Below are positions 5,859 through 12,641 of a DNA stretch of 24,141 nucleotides, in pieces. The DNA comes from a virus. The stretch's first letter is position 1. Every line of letters starts with the position of its first letter. The notes below the pieces were generated by a model. The model made no database searches, was not told the origin of the DNA, and was given only the letters and a program-made list of their open reading frames with translations. Both the position numbers and the translations under genes were made by a program. The stretch covers positions 1 through 24,141 of the IMG/VR virus record IMGVR_UViG_3300048591_001680; one strand, given 5' to 3'.

Positions 5859-6190
5859 TTCGCAGGAAACACTTCAAAACCCAATTCCGGCCACGTGATC
5901 GTCTCGTCCGGGTGTCGACCGAAATCGGCAAGATACACCACCTGGTAGGTAATGAGGACGTGGAGAGCACCTCGGCTCGCATGATCGAAGAAGGCCTCGA
6001 TTTCATCTATGGCGAGATCACCTCGAGGCTCGAACGGATGCGGATGCACGTCCACTTCGCATCCGGCATGGGCGCGAACGCCGGCCGGATCGATTCACTT
6101 TTCGACGAACTGATCGAATTCATCAGAGATACCGATGGCGGAGGGAACGCGGCCTTGCCTGCTGAAGAGCCACGAGTGCACAATGCGTGA
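5855..6190 (+). CDS. Hypothetical protein, 111 aa
   Basis: Starts at ATG 5855, six bases after AGGAGG, and overlaps the recombinase stop as ATGA. The N-terminus is basic (RRKHFKTQFRPRDRL). A predicted helical middle (STSARMIEEGLDFIYGEITS) and an acidic C-terminal helix (SLFDELIEFIRD) follow. The arrangement recalls small ribbon-helix-helix-like accessory proteins, but no diagnostic motif is visible. Its translational coupling to the recombinase suggests a partner or directionality role, which is inference only. Confidence 0.6.
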   Translation: MIRRKHFKTQFRPRDRLVRVSTEIGKIHHLVGNEDVESTSARMIEEGLDFIYGEITSRLERMRMHVHFASGMGANAGRIDSLFDELIEFIRDTDGGGNAALPAEEPRVHNA

Positions 6191-6210
6191 CAGCCGGAGA
6201 GACGGCTCCT

Positions 6211-6312
6211 ATGGATGATGACGAACTATTCATCGCGTGGTGTGCCTTGCTGGCCTGGGCGGCGTTCGTGTTCCTGGACGAGCTGATCTTCGGGAGTCGC
6301 TGCGATGAATGA
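6211..6312 (+). CDS. Very small membrane peptide, 33 aa
   Basis: An acidic start (MDDDELF) and then a hydrophobic helix rich in Trp and Ala (AWCALLAWAAFVFL), ending GSRCDE. It overlaps the next gene by eight bases. The purine-rich GGAGAG about ten bases upstream lies across a small hairpin (AGCCG, loop GAGAGA, CGGCT), which may limit its translation. Expression is unproven. A one-helix peptide like this could be a holin-like or toxin-like peptide, but I cannot tell. Confidence 0.4.
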   Translation: MDDDELFIAWCALLAWAAFVFLDELIFGSRCDE

Positions 6313-6583
6313 ACCAGAAACAACCCGCTTGGATGTTCCATTCCAAGGCGGCGCAGACGCGCTCCTGAAGCTCCTGGATGGCATAACGATCGAGGACTAC
6401 AACGACCAGGTCGAACACGGGAACGTCCGGATTGCGGTCCGTGACGGCTGGTGGGTCGTCGTTTTCTACGACTGCGGGGAGCTCGATTACATTGACCACT
6501 TCGTGGCCCCGGACGGCAGCGTCGTAGATTTCTGGGAATGGCCGGATTCAGATGATCGCCAACGGCTGATCGCCTGGAGGTGA
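6305..6583 (+). CDS. Hypothetical acidic protein, 92 aa
   Basis: A compact acidic protein with NVRIAVRDGWWVVVFYDCGE and FVAPDGSVVDFWEWPDSDD, a regular beta-strand pattern that suggests a small single-domain fold. It has no signal peptide or membrane helix and no recognised family. The start ATG 6305 lies within the end of the preceding small gene. The next gene follows after one base, so they form a tight unit. Function unknown. Confidence 0.6.
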   Translation: MNEPETTRLDVPFQGGADALLKLLDGITIEDYNDQVEHGNVRIAVRDGWWVVVFYDCGELDYIDHFVAPDGSVVDFWEWPDSDDRQRLIAWR

Positions 6584-6584
6584 A

Positions 6585-6827
6585 ATGCGGGAACTTGACG
6601 GAATGGCGTGCGGCTGCAAATTCGCCACCGACGAGGAAGGGGAATCAGACCCTTGGCACTTTGAACGAAAGTGCGAACACTGCGGCGGTACGTGGTGGGG
6701 CCTGCATTGCCCCCACGACTCATACCAGAACCCTTGCCCCGATTGCGGGGAGCGACCTACGGTTCTCATCATGCCTTCAGGGTTCTTCTTGCGGCGCGAC
6801 GAGAATCAGAGTAGCCGTGACGAGTGA
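6585..6827 (+). CDS. Small zinc-ribbon protein, 80 aa
   Basis: Two CxxC pairs stand out: CEHCGG (about residue 31) and CPDCGE (about 52), with further Cys and His between them (GLHCPHD) and near the start (ACGCKF). This is the pattern of one or two structural zinc sites. ATG 6585 has TGGAGG four to five bases upstream. It is the last gene of the plus-strand early cluster and stops 16 bases from the stop of the opposing phosphoesterase gene. Probably a small nucleic-acid- or protein-binding accessory factor; no family recognised. Confidence 0.6.
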   Translation: MRELDGMACGCKFATDEEGESDPWHFERKCEHCGGTWWGLHCPHDSYQNPCPDCGERPTVLIMPSGFFLRRDENQSSRDE

Positions 6828-6843
6828 ACGACGGCGAGTCCGC

Positions 6844-7845
6844 TTAAGACGCCCTCACCTTCCCCTTGCTGATCCGGAAGTTGTTCACGTCGTATTCGCC
6901 GCCGTCGTGAACGTGGACGATCGCCGCGCCGTGGTTCCAGCGGTTGATGCGGGCATACTCCGGCGTCATGTCACACAGGCAACCGGTAGACCAGCAGAAT
7001 GTTTCTTTGTGCCACATGTCGCTTTCAGCGTGCCCGCTGGTGCGATGCGAGTGGCCGACCATCACGCTCGATAGCGTTCTCAGGAACGCCCCGCGAGCGA
7101 CGTTCACCGGGGCGGCAAGCCCCTTCGGCAGCTCGTGCCCATGCAGCACAGGGAGCTTCCCGAGCATCACCGGCCGCTGATCCTCGACGAGCGTGATGTC
7201 GAGCTTGTCGAGGTGGAGCCACGCCGAAAGGCTCATCATGGGCTCATCGCTGATCTCGGGGGCGTGCTGCCAGAGCCAGTGTTTCCATCGCTCGTCGTGG
7301 TTGCCGGCTTTGAAGACGATCGGCACACGGGGAAACTGCTCGCGGAACCATGCCAGCCAGTCGCGGCAGATTTCCAGCTCGCCTTTGAAGTCGCGTTTCG
7401 CCGGATCCCTTTCCCAGCGGCTGATCGCGTAGAAGTCCGACGTGTCGCCGTTGAGAAGAACCGCGTCGACGCTGGCCTCTTGAATGTGCTTGATTGCGGC
7501 ACTGACCGCGATTTCATCGTGATACGGAAGGTGGATATCAGAGAGAACGCCCACGGTCGCCCTGGATTTGGCCATCACATAGGGCGTCCACGGCTCGGCG
7601 AGGCTTTTGGGCATCGCCCTCGTTTGCCCAGGCTTCCGGGGATCTCGCTTGGCAACAGTGGAGGGTTGCTTGCGGGCCCGGCTGCCGATGCTGCCGAACG
7701 CCTGCCGGATGCGGCAGTACGCAGCGTTCAGCGTGATCGCCTTTTTGCACTCCTTGTGGAGCCGGCGGGCCAGCGTCATGGCCGGCGCGTCGGGGTGGGC
7801 CTTCACCAGCCTTTGAACCTTCTCCGCTATCGGATCGCGTGGCAT
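6844..7845 (-). CDS. Calcineurin-like metallophosphoesterase with N-terminal extension
   Basis: A 333-residue protein. Residues 97-270 carry every motif of the calcineurin-like phosphoesterase family: Asp103-x-His105 (LSDIHLP), Gly133-Asp134 with Asp137 (LNGDTSDF), Gly-Asn-His183-Asp-Glu (AGNHDER), Gly-His237 (LHGHEL) and Gly-His265-x-His267 (VGHSHR). These bind two metal ions. Residues 1-75 are a basic helical region (MTLARRLHKECKKAIT) that resembles a DNA-binding or partner-binding segment. Substrates in phages range from DNA ends to RNA and nucleotides, so none is assigned. ATG 7845 follows AGGGAG by six bases. It is the last gene of the leftward late cluster. Confidence 0.9.
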   Translation of the reverse strand: MPRDPIAEKVQRLVKAHPDAPAMTLARRLHKECKKAITLNAAYCRIRQAFGSIGSRARKQPSTVAKRDPRKPGQTRAMPKSLAEPWTPYVMAKSRATVGVLSDIHLPYHDEIAVSAAIKHIQEASVDAVLLNGDTSDFYAISRWERDPAKRDFKGELEICRDWLAWFREQFPRVPIVFKAGNHDERWKHWLWQHAPEISDEPMMSLSAWLHLDKLDITLVEDQRPVMLGKLPVLHGHELPKGLAAPVNVARGAFLRTLSSVMVGHSHRTSGHAESDMWHKETFCWSTGCLCDMTPEYARINRWNHGAAIVHVHDGGEYDVNNFRISKGKVRAS

Positions 7846-7871
7846 GGCAGCTCCCTATGGTTACGCCGCAG

Positions 7872-8141
7872 TCAGCCGGCCGGCTTTGCCTGGAACGTCG
7901 GAAACCAGAGGCCCGGCCAGTCGCAGGCCTCCACGGGGAACGTGCCGTTCAGCGTCACGGGCCCGACGAAGTGATCCTCATCGCAGCACACCGCGACGGC
8001 CTTGCCCTCGTCGTCGTAGACACCGCGGAGTTGCCACGCTTCCGGGTGGCCGGCGATGACCTGGCCGACCACGTAGAGCTGCGTCGGTTCGCCGCAGCGT
8101 TTGCAGAGGTCGGCGATCATCTTGTCTTTGATGTGGCCCAC
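7872..8141 (-). CDS. Hypothetical protein with Cys motif, 89 aa
   Basis: Starts at GTG 8141, one base after the stop of the gene upstream, with AGGAAA six bases before it. CKRCGEP near residue 13 and CCDEDH near residue 52 could together hold one zinc ion. The rest (QLRGVYDDEGKAVAV, GTFPVEACDWPGLWF) reads as a small beta-rich domain. No family recognised. An alternative start at an internal ATG (about 8120) would keep the Cys motifs. Confidence 0.55.
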   Translation of the reverse strand: MGHIKDKMIADLCKRCGEPTQLYVVGQVIAGHPEAWQLRGVYDDEGKAVAVCCDEDHFVGPVTLNGTFPVEACDWPGLWFPTFQAKPAG

Positions 8142-8142
8142 G

Positions 8143-8529
8143 TCAGGTTTCCTGGGCGACTCTCGGGATCTCGTGCAGGCGCCGCGTCATCGCCCGGAGC
8201 TGGATCCTCCATCCCTCTCGCGACCACCAGAGATCGAGAACGATCGCGGCGATCTCCTTGGCGGCCTCGCCAAGACGTTCCTTCCAGAGCGGGCTGACGC
8301 CGTGACGGGCCTCCCACTGCTCGCGGACCTGGGCGAGGATCAGCCGCATGATCTTCGGCACCTCAGCGTGGTTGCGGCCGTGTGGCAGCAGCTCCTCGAG
8401 GTGGCGGTGTGCCCAGTGGCGGACGACCAGGGCCGTCAGCTCGTCAACACGCTGGTCGCCGTGGAAGCCCAGCGGCGAGAGCCGGTAACGCATGTGGGCG
8501 GCGAGCTGGACGAGGTCGGGGTCTTGCAT
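8143..8529 (-). CDS. Hypothetical protein, 128 aa
   Basis: A helical, Arg- and Trp-rich cytoplasmic protein with LVQLAAHMRYRLSPLGFHGD, TALVVRHWAHRHLEELLPHG and WWSREGWRIQLRAMTRRL. No signal peptide, membrane segment or known motif is visible. It starts at ATG 8529, three bases after the stop of the spanin-like gene, and runs to within one base of the next. The position suggests a late accessory gene. Function unknown. Confidence 0.5.
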   Translation of the reverse strand: MQDPDLVQLAAHMRYRLSPLGFHGDQRVDELTALVVRHWAHRHLEELLPHGRNHAEVPKIMRLILAQVREQWEARHGVSPLWKERLGEAAKEIAAIVLDLWWSREGWRIQLRAMTRRLHEIPRVAQET

Positions 8530-8532
8530 GGG

Positions 8533-8739
8533 TTAGTAGAAGGCCTCGCGGATACGTTTCACTTCGGAACGCAGCTCGACGACCACCGCGCTCAGCTCCA
8601 TGTGCCTGTCTTCCAGGTTCTGGATCCTTTCAGACGAGGACCCAGGATTCCGCAAAGATTTCACCTCCAGACCCAGGGTAAAAACGCGAAATGTCAGGAT
8701 TCCGAGCACGAAGACCAGGCATCCCTCCCGGAACGTCAT
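8533..8739 (-). CDS. Small membrane-anchored coiled-coil peptide (i-spanin-like)
   Basis: A 68-residue peptide with one N-terminal membrane helix (EGCLVFVLGILTFRVFTLGL, about residues 6-24). A charged heptad-like helix follows (NLEDRHMELSAVVVELRSEV). This is the general shape of the inner-membrane spanin Rz, though shorter than usual, and no overlapping lipoprotein partner (Rz1) is obvious. ATG 8739 overlaps the stop of the desaturase gene (TGATG). Its location among secreted and membrane proteins after the tail genes supports a lysis role, which remains inference. Other coiled-coil membrane peptides would look the same. Confidence 0.5.
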   Translation of the reverse strand: MTFREGCLVFVLGILTFRVFTLGLEVKSLRNPGSSSERIQNLEDRHMELSAVVVELRSEVKRIREAFY

Positions 8740-9266
8740 CACGCGGCCTCTCTTTCGGCCCGCGGCTCCACGTCAGCGACCCACCAGACAACCTCTTCCA
8801 CGGCCGGCCAGAAGCCGATCGCCGTGAGAACCGGGTTCACCCAGTCGGTCATGACGCAGTAGTTGCGGTCGAAAGGCTTCTTGTGGTGGCTGGCGTGCTG
8901 TTCCTGGCTTTGGATCACCCCCAGCATCTGCAGCCCTCGGATCGGCCGGCTGCACTTCTGATGGGCCCACGCGTGGATCTCGTTACCGAATCCAGCGAAG
9001 ACGAACACCAGCGCCAGCCACGGAGACCCAAGCATCCAAGCGACGGCCGCAATCACCCAACACGGCACGAAGGTCGTCCAGTTGCGGGTGACGAGGTTGC
9101 CCTGCAGGAACGCGGTCGGCTGCGAATGGTGCTCGATGTTCGGTGAGACCACCAGCGGCCCAATGATGGGCCAGTCCTCGACGCCGTAGCGGTCCTCCCA
9201 CCAATGGAAGACCCCGGATAGGAAATCCGCCATGAGCCACGCGAGGAAGATTTCGTGCAACGCCAC
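8739..9266 (-). CDS. CarF/TMEM189-family lipid desaturase (plasmanylethanolamine desaturase-like)
   Basis: A 175-residue integral membrane protein of the Lipid_desat/CarF/Kua family. Conserved blocks appear in the family order: His4; ADFLSGVFHWWEDRYG with His21 and Asp25; PNIEHHSQPTAF with His46-His47; GNEIHAWAH with His98 and His102; LQMLGVIQ; QEQHASHHKKP with His124, His127 and His128; and NYCVMTDWVNPVL with FWPAVEE. These histidines bind the di-iron centre in family members. The characterised enzymes (animal TMEM189/PEDS1, myxobacterial CarF) introduce the vinyl-ether double bond of plasmalogens. GTG 9266 begins just after the previous stop, with GGAAG eight bases upstream. The frame is open further to 9392, but that part overlaps neighbouring genes. 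The family is clear; the phage role is unknown. Confidence 0.9.
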   Translation of the reverse strand: MALHEIFLAWLMADFLSGVFHWWEDRYGVEDWPIIGPLVVSPNIEHHSQPTAFLQGNLVTRNWTTFVPCWVIAAVAWMLGSPWLALVFVFAGFGNEIHAWAHQKCSRPIRGLQMLGVIQSQEQHASHHKKPFDRNYCVMTDWVNPVLTAIGFWPAVEEVVWWVADVEPRAEREAA

Positions 9267-9271
9267 TTCGG

Positions 9272-9406
9272 TTACTTCCGGAAGGTCTGGACGACGTTTC
9301 GCAAGATCGCCGACGCGAGCCAAGCGACGAACAACACGCAAACGACAAACAAGACGATTGGCCCCACGTACAGCAGCAGGGCAATCCACCACACCCAGCC
9401 GATCAC
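9272..9406 (-). CDS. Small membrane peptide, 44 aa (holin-like)
   Basis: Begins at a GTG (9406-9404) overlapping the stop of the thioredoxin-like gene as GTGA. Almost the whole peptide is hydrophobic (WVWWIALLLYVGPIVLF, then FVAWLASAILRNV), enough for one long or two short membrane helices, with a basic end (RNVVQTFRK). The desaturase gene starts five bases after its stop. The shape fits a small holin or a membrane partner of the desaturase. It is too short to assign by sequence alone. Confidence 0.5.
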   Translation of the reverse strand: MIGWVWWIALLLYVGPIVLFVVCVLFVAWLASAILRNVVQTFRK

Positions 9407-10326
9407 CCCGCGGACGCCTTCGCCGAAGGCTTTGGCCCGGCTGCCGTCGAAGACTCGTTCTCGGTTCGGATGCTCTGCTCGAGCGCCGATAGACGGCTGA
9501 GAAGGGCCTCCGACAGCACTACCCTTCGGTCCCGCTCCTCCCGCCACTTCCTGACTGACCCCACAGCCAGTGGAAGGACGAATACCAGAGCGAGCGTCGC
9601 GCCCACCGAGATCACGACCAGACCCACCGTCGAAAGGCCCGCTACTCCCATCGACGGCGATGGGGGTGGAATCAGCGGCAGGCCGTCGGGAAAAACCACC
9701 GGTCCCGAAGGCACGGGGTCGTCACGCTTCGGGGGTGGAGACCATGGCGGGTCGTAATCCCGGAACGCAGTAGAAGCCGGGTCGGCCGTTGCCTGCACTC
9801 GCGTGACATACCTCCGAACCGCGTCGGTAATCTGCCGTGCGAGCTTCTCAGGATCGCCGCCGTAACCGCCCTGGTAGACCACGTCCTTCGGGTCGCCGTA
9901 CTTCCCATTGCGAGGCGGCTGGACGATCACTGTCGGGTAGCCCGTGACCTTAATCCCCTCGAACCGGAAGGCCTGGCTTTTGTCCTCTCGCGGGTAGATC
10001 TGGTAGTGGGCCCATGACCGCTTGGGATTGTCGGGGTCTGCGAGGGCGAGCAGGTGCTGGCTCGATCGCCAGTCCGCCTTGAGCCGCTCACAGGGGGCGC
10101 ACCCTTGCATGGTGAGAACGGAGACAAACCACTTCCCGGAGTCGTCGGGAGGGGTGGCCATCGCCTGAATGAAGGCGTCGTTTGCGTCCTGCCGGATGCC
10201 GTCGACGTGCTGCACGGTGTCGCCGAGGCGGAGCACCTCTGCAACGTCCACATCGGCGGGCTCATCGCCTCGCCCAGTTGCCGCGAACATCGCGACAACA
10301 ATCGCCACCAACACGGGCCACCTCAT
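9403..10326 (-). CDS. Membrane-anchored periplasmic thioredoxin-like protein
   Basis: A 307-residue protein. Residues 1-20 are a signal peptide (MRWPVLVAIVVAMFAATGRG). A thioredoxin fold follows (about 60-175), with redox motif Cys76-Ala-Pro-Cys79 (QGCAPCERLK) and the cis-proline loop at Tyr130-Pro131 (VTGYPTVIV). A Pro-rich linker (195-225) leads to one transmembrane helix (about 229-257) and a basic, then helical cytoplasmic tail. The active site would therefore face the periplasm, where it could make, break or sort disulfides. AGAAGGAG precedes ATG 10326. Placement directly after a secreted Cys-rich papain-like protein suggests a client relation. The fold is clear; the role in the phage is inference. 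Confidence 0.82.
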   Translation of the reverse strand: MRWPVLVAIVVAMFAATGRGDEPADVDVAEVLRLGDTVQHVDGIRQDANDAFIQAMATPPDDSGKWFVSVLTMQGCAPCERLKADWRSSQHLLALADPDNPKRSWAHYQIYPREDKSQAFRFEGIKVTGYPTVIVQPPRNGKYGDPKDVVYQGGYGGDPEKLARQITDAVRRYVTRVQATADPASTAFRDYDPPWSPPPKRDDPVPSGPVVFPDGLPLIPPPSPSMGVAGLSTVGLVVISVGATLALVFVLPLAVGSVRKWREERDRRVVLSEALLSRLSALEQSIRTENESSTAAGPKPSAKASAG

Positions 10327-10342
10327 CGTTGCACTCCTTCTG

Positions 10343-10918
10343 TTACCACCACTGCCGATACGCCGGCCGCTCTGGGTGGGGGGGGTAATCGAGAATCACG
10401 CACCACTGGCCGCTCGCGAGATGGAGCCGCCGGAATGCCGCTTCGTCGTACTCGTCAATTCGGCTGGTCGAGTTGTTGTTGCAGACGTACCAGCGGCCGG
10501 CTGCCGGGTCGTAACCCGCAAGGGTCTGGAAATGAGCGGTAGCGGCGCCAATGGCACACGGGCGGCCGGTCGCGATGGCCCACTTCATCCACTCCCACGT
10601 GTGCGTGCCCGTGACGTTGTAGATGCGGATGCCTCGCCGGCGGGAGTATTCGGCGACACGAGACGGGTACGATCCGCCGCGCTCGGCGGGGCCGTATTCG
10701 GTGTCCCAAAGGAGCGTGGCCGCCGCCGGTACGTTCTGGTCGACCCCACACATCCCGATCGAGCACTGGACACACGAGCCGTCGGGGTTTTTGAACCACG
10801 CCCGGAGATCCTTCGGGAGGTCCATTGCCAGCCGCGGATCGCGCGGCTCGGCCTGCTGGGCGTAGCCGGCACCGACGCAAAGCAGAGCGACCAAGGCGAG
10901 AACGGAGGCGCGGATCAT
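10343..10918 (-). CDS. Secreted papain-like cysteine peptidase
   Basis: A 191-residue protein with a signal peptide (MIRASVLALVALLCVGAGYA). Three blocks fit a papain/C39-type active site: DGSCVQCSIGMCG with Cys49 or Cys52 as nucleophile, ATAHFQTLAGYD with His129, and WYVCNNNSTSRI with Asn147 or Asn148 as third residue. Between them lies GIRIYNVTGTHTWEWMKWAI, typical of the helical part of such folds. After export it could cut peptidoglycan peptides or envelope proteins, so it is a candidate endolysin or envelope-remodelling enzyme. ATG 10918 overlaps the previous stop by four bases. The peptidase call rests on motif order only. Confidence 0.65.
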   Translation of the reverse strand: MIRASVLALVALLCVGAGYAQQAEPRDPRLAMDLPKDLRAWFKNPDGSCVQCSIGMCGVDQNVPAAATLLWDTEYGPAERGGSYPSRVAEYSRRRGIRIYNVTGTHTWEWMKWAIATGRPCAIGAATAHFQTLAGYDPAAGRWYVCNNNSTSRIDEYDEAAFRRLHLASGQWCVILDYPPHPERPAYRQWW

Positions 10919-11313
10919 GCGGCGGGTCCCTTTCTGACGAGCTCAAGGATCTGTTCCATGGTTCCGCCGGCGAATGCAATCACCAGCGCGCGAAGAATGG
11001 GCTTGGCGAACGGCCACACTGGATAGAGCCAGACCGGCGCGGCGTAGCCGGCGACGACATCAAAGAGCCGGCCGACGAGATCCATGACGGCGGCCTTCTT
11101 TTCCTCGTTCGTCATTCGTTCGACGGTATCGAGGAACGCGGTCGATAGCTTCATCAGCGACGACGTCAGCTCGGAGAACTCGGACCACGAGAGGCCGTCT
11201 GCGGCGACCTGGCGGGCGTTCTGGATGAACGCCAGACCCTTGTCGTAGATGTCGCCAGGCGTCAGAAACCCAGCCTCTGGGAGGGCGACAATCGCGGTGG
11301 AGACGCTGGTCAT
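10915..11313 (-). CDS. Hypothetical phage protein, 132 aa
   Basis: ATG 11313 is preceded by GGAGGG at nine bases and overlaps the stop of the 76-residue gene as ATGA. The frame is open further upstream, but that part overlaps the neighbour and looks non-coding. Residues 20-85 are helical (IYDKGLAFIQNARQVAADGL, TNEEKKAAVMDLVGRLFDVV). The C-terminal part is moderately hydrophobic (PFAKPILRALVIAFAGGTM) and could associate with a membrane. It leads directly into the secreted-enzyme cassette, so a holin-like or chaperone role is possible but unsupported. Confidence 0.55.
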   Translation of the reverse strand: MTSVSTAIVALPEAGFLTPGDIYDKGLAFIQNARQVAADGLSWSEFSELTSSLMKLSTAFLDTVERMTNEEKKAAVMDLVGRLFDVVAGYAAPVWLYPVWPFAKPILRALVIAFAGGTMEQILELVRKGPAA

Positions 11314-11540
11314 TTGGTCGTTCCCTCCTGGAGCATCTTGGCGGCAGCGGCGAGGCTGCATCGGTGTCGTCGGGCGAAGTCGGCGATGATCTCGCGGCCC
11401 CTGGTCGTGACGGCTCCAACGCCGGCGGTCTGCCGTGGCTCGTGGTAGTGCACGTGCCGGCCGCGATCGCCGCCGGAGCACAGTGCTTCACGGCAGCCGC
11501 AGCGCCCCCGGGAAACGCCTTCAGTGGCTTTGATGATCAT
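11310..11540 (-). CDS. Small Cys/His-rich protein, 76 aa
   Basis: It overlaps both neighbours by four bases (ATGA at each end), which argues for a real gene. CGCREALC followed by HVHYHEP could bind a metal. The C-terminal half (REIIADFARRHRCSLAAAAK) looks like a short helix pair. No family recognised. Confidence 0.5.
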   Translation of the reverse strand: MIIKATEGVSRGRCGCREALCSGGDRGRHVHYHEPRQTAGVGAVTTRGREIIADFARRHRCSLAAAAKMLQEGTTK

Positions 11541-12055
11541 GCGTTGTCCGAGTAGGTGCCCACGCCCATAAACGCGATGTCGATCTCGACGCCGGCGCCG
11601 GTCGGATTGGCGATGTAGAGCCAGTTGTTGACGCTCTCGGTGATGGTCAGTCCGTCGAGGTAGTCAGCCCACCGGTAATCGCCGCCGCGACCGACCCGGG
11701 CGGAGTAGCCCGTGATGTCGCTCGGACTGATGACACCGAAAAGCACGTGGGCCCCGGCAGTCGTCGTGCGGACGACACAGAAGATTTCCTTCAGCTTCGT
11801 GATCGCCACGATGCCGGCGTAGTTGAGGGCACTCCCCTCGAGCTCGAGGAGGTTGAGGCCGAGGACCTGGCCGGCCGGGATCGTCACGCGGTTGCGCCAG
11901 CCGGCGTTCGCCTGTCCTTCGCCGGTTCCGTGCGTGACGGTTCGCGAGGTCCGGATCTCGAATCCGTCCGATGCACTGCCGATCGGCTGGGTGCCCGACA
12001 GCGAAAAGGTCAGTCGCGAGTTGCCGGTCGAGGAGAGCGTGACGCTCACAAACAT
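11537..12055 (-). CDS. Putative virion/fibre protein, 172 aa
   Basis: Beta-rich and low in charge, with repeated Ser/Thr/Gly strands (VSVTLSSTGNSRLTFSLSGT, SVNNWLYIANPTGAGVEIDI). This composition is common in tail-tip, fibre-head and decoration proteins. No signal peptide or catalytic motif is seen. CTGGAGC lies close before ATG 12055, and the gene is followed with a four-base overlap by the 76-residue gene. The location after the tail-tip genes supports a structural role. No specific family recognised. Confidence 0.55.
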   Translation of the reverse strand: MFVSVTLSSTGNSRLTFSLSGTQPIGSASDGFEIRTSRTVTHGTGEGQANAGWRNRVTIPAGQVLGLNLLELEGSALNYAGIVAITKLKEIFCVVRTTTAGAHVLFGVISPSDITGYSARVGRGGDYRWADYLDGLTITESVNNWLYIANPTGAGVEIDIAFMGVGTYSDNA

Positions 12056-12103
12056 GCTCCAGGATTCGCGGGGCGGCCCGCTATCCTGTGAGTGTACCTT
12101 TGT

Positions 12104-12631
12104 TCACGTTTCAGGTGGCAACAATGGCGGCTTGCAGCCCTGCGATCGGAGCGTTCCTTCGTTCAAATGAGGCCAGAGCTCATACGAGTGAATTGCTGCA
12201 AGCAATCCCCATGCCGCATGCGGAAGGTGCGGCTCGCAACGGTCCCCTGCGAGGAACATGTTGATGTGGCGGAGTACGTGGTTCAGGAGGTCATGGACCG
12301 GCATCCCCTTTTCCCAGTTCCACTCGCCATACTTCGCTGCCCCCTCGGCGCACGTCCGCGCGACGGCCTCCAGGCCGATCGGCGAGATCAGGTCGTACCG
12401 TGTCGCCTCGGCATCGCTGGACCTCACGGCGCCGGTTTTGAATCGCACGCCTTCGGCGGAGTAGACGCGGCCACGCCGCTCTTCCGGCGGCAATTCTTCG
12501 GGCTTGGGGCCGGCGAATGTGTCGAACGCCACCACGGGTTCGGCGGCGGCCAGTTCCTTGACGGCCTCCCAAGCGGAAAGCATGGCCGTCTCGGGCAACG
12601 CAGCAACGCAGACGGGCTCTGGTTCGCTCAT
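12104..12631 (-). CDS. dATP/dGTP diphosphohydrolase-like protein (DUF5664, MazG/MazZ-related)
   Basis: A 175-residue protein. Residues 75-150 carry ATRYDLISPIGLEAVARTCA, EGAAKYGEWNWEKGM, LLNHVLRHINMFLAGD and LPHAAWGLLAAIHSYE, the signature of the DUF5664 / dGTP_diPhyd_N family of all-alpha nucleotide pyrophosphohydrolases. Acidic and His residues on these helices would bind magnesium and the triphosphate. Members in phages include MazZ, which works with PurZ in 2-aminoadenine (Z) genome synthesis, while many others are uncharacterised. The first 60 residues are a low-complexity acidic extension. No PurZ or DNA polymerase is in this window. It likely trims dNTP pools; the Z-genome link is only a possibility. 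Confidence 0.78.
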   Translation of the reverse strand: MSEPEPVCVAALPETAMLSAWEAVKELAAAEPVVAFDTFAGPKPEELPPEERRGRVYSAEGVRFKTGAVRSSDAEATRYDLISPIGLEAVARTCAEGAAKYGEWNWEKGMPVHDLLNHVLRHINMFLAGDRCEPHLPHAAWGLLAAIHSYELWPHLNEGTLRSQGCKPPLLPPET

Positions 12632-12641
12632 GGTTGGAATC

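Noticed and set aside
7135-8862. Long plus-strand frames opposite the phosphoesterase and its upstream genes
   Set aside because: They mirror genes with clear motifs on the minus strand and contain no recognisable fold.
9267-9547. Longer 91-residue version of the small membrane peptide
   Set aside because: The N-terminal half overlaps the thioredoxin-like gene out of frame and looks non-coding; GTG 9406 with a GTGA overlap fits the local pattern.
10169-11026. 285-residue plus-strand frame
   Set aside because: It lies opposite the thioredoxin-like, papain-like and 132-aa genes, whose motifs and signal peptides are convincing.
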